From an uncultured Eubacteriales bacterium (lineage in GTDB: Bacteria; Bacillota_A; Clostridia; Oscillospirales; Acutalibacteraceae): a stretch of DNA of 7,493 nucleotides. The stretch covers positions 1 to 7,493 of the forward strand of contig CAKSGI010000083.1 in the NCBI GenBank assembly GCA_934454005.1, read 5' to 3'. Each line of letters begins with the position of its first letter. Position 1 is the stretch's first letter. Positions 6,734-7,493 of the stretch are shown one piece after another. Below the pieces are notes generated by a model. That model did not search any database. It was not told the DNA's origin and was given only the letters and a program-made list of their open reading frames with translations. Both the position numbers and the translations under genes were made by a program.

Positions 6734-7493
6734 ATGGTTAAAGCAATTGTCGGAGCTAATTGGGGAGATGAAGGAAAAGGCAAAATTACTGATGTTATGG
6801 CAGCTAATTCAGATGTTGTTATAAGATTTCAAGGGGGAAGCAACGCAGGTCACACAATTATAAATGACCATGGTAGATTTGCTTTACATCAGCTTCCATC
6901 AGGAGTTTTTTATGATCATGTAACTAATATAATTGGTAATGGTGTGGCTCTTAGTATTGAAAATTTTACGAAAGAGCTTAAATCTTTAAAAGAAAATGGA
7001 ATAAATCCCAGAATATTTGTTTCTGATAGGGCACAAATCGTGATGCCATATCATGTTTTGTTTGATGTTTATGAAGAGGAAAGACTATCATCTAAAAAGT
7101 TTGGTTCAACAAAATCTGGTATAGCACCTTTTTATTCTGACAAATTTTCTAAGATAGGTTTTCAAGTAAATGAATTGTTTTCTGAAGAAAATCTTTTAAA
7201 AGAAAAAGTTAACCAAATTATGGAGATAAAAAATGCTATACTAAAGAATTTTTATCACAAACCGGAATTATCAGTAAATGAGATATTTGAAAAGCTCATA
7301 GAATATAAGGAATTAATTAAGGATTATGTAATAGATTCGTTTAGCTTTATATATAATTCTATTAAAGAAAACAAAAATATTCTTCTTGAAGGGCAATTGG
7401 GAGCTTTAAAAGATACTGACTTCGGTATTTATCCAATGGTTACTTCGTCTAATACTATAGCTGGGTATGGTTCTATAGGTGCAGGTATTCCAC
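6734..7493 (+). CDS. purA: Adenylosuccinate synthetase, partial (C-terminus outside window)
   Basis: PurA joins IMP and aspartate using GTP to make adenylosuccinate, the substrate of PurB next door. The visible 253 residues are the N-terminal part of a protein usually near 430. Intact motifs are the GTP loop GANWGDEGKGK (7-17) with catalytic Asp12, GGSNAGHT (34-41) with Asn37 and catalytic His40, the GSTKSGI segment (124-130), and YPMVTSSN (233-240). Some IMP-contact positions differ from E. coli: the usual EGAQG is EGQLG (219-223), placing Leu222 where Gln224 should be, and Lys140 replaces Arg143. GIGPAY is GIAPFY. It is thus a divergent subfamily, though overall identity as PurA is clear. 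The ATG at 6734 is the first possible start after an in-frame TAA (6725-6727); GGAG at 6718-6721 is a rather distant Shine-Dalgarno (12 nt). Confidence 0.93.
   Translation, partial: MVKAIVGANWGDEGKGKITDVMAANSDVVIRFQGGSNAGHTIINDHGRFALHQLPSGVFYDHVTNIIGNGVALSIENFTKELKSLKENGINPRIFVSDRAQIVMPYHVLFDVYEEERLSSKKFGSTKSGIAPFYSDKFSKIGFQVNELFSEENLLKEKVNQIMEIKNAILKNFYHKPELSVNEIFEKLIEYKELIKDYVIDSFSFIYNSIKENKNILLEGQLGALKDTDFGIYPMVTSSNTIAGYGSIGAGIP

Overview
The window looks like a piece of chromosome from a low-GC, anaerobic Firmicute, most likely class Clostridia. The DNA is strongly A+T-rich with long poly-A/T intergenic stretches, Shine-Dalgarno sequences are strong (AAGGAGG, GGGAGG), one start codon is TTG, and the gene order rpsF-ssb-rpsR is the usual Firmicutes order. 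The proteins (LuxS, hexameric glutamate dehydrogenase, long-form PurB, a divergent PurA) fit that group. The species cannot be named from the sequence. There is no sign of a phage, transposon, CRISPR array, tRNA or rRNA.

Layout. 1-962 (minus): the first 320 codons of a secreted, cysteine-containing protein of unknown function, cut by the window edge. 963-1350: a 388-bp divergent intergenic region with the rpsF promoter and a structured leader that resembles the S6:S18 autoregulatory element. 1351-2389 (plus): rpsF, ssb and rpsR, closed by a clear intrinsic terminator. 2578-4883 (minus): three genes read right to left: gdhA, luxS and a small uncharacterised protein. A strong hairpin separates gdhA from luxS, and a hairpin after the small gene probably ends the minus-strand transcripts, so the two groups converge at about 2400-2540. 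4884-5222: a 339-bp divergent intergenic region with promoters for gdhA (minus) and purB (plus). 5223-7493 (plus): purB, then purA, which runs off the right edge.

Function. rpsF-ssb-rpsR links translation (S6 and S18 bind side by side on the 30S platform) with single-strand DNA binding. gdhA interconverts 2-oxoglutarate plus ammonia and glutamate. luxS recycles S-ribosylhomocysteine to homocysteine and releases the AI-2 precursor. purA and purB carry out the two consecutive steps from IMP to AMP; PurB also acts earlier in de novo purine synthesis. Most of the window is core housekeeping. The less ordinary points are the unknown exported protein at the left edge, the rpsF leader, a possible luxS promoter lying inside the gdhA terminator, the uncharacterised 103-residue protein, and substitutions in the IMP site of PurA. 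I found no evidence of a wholly new multi-gene system.
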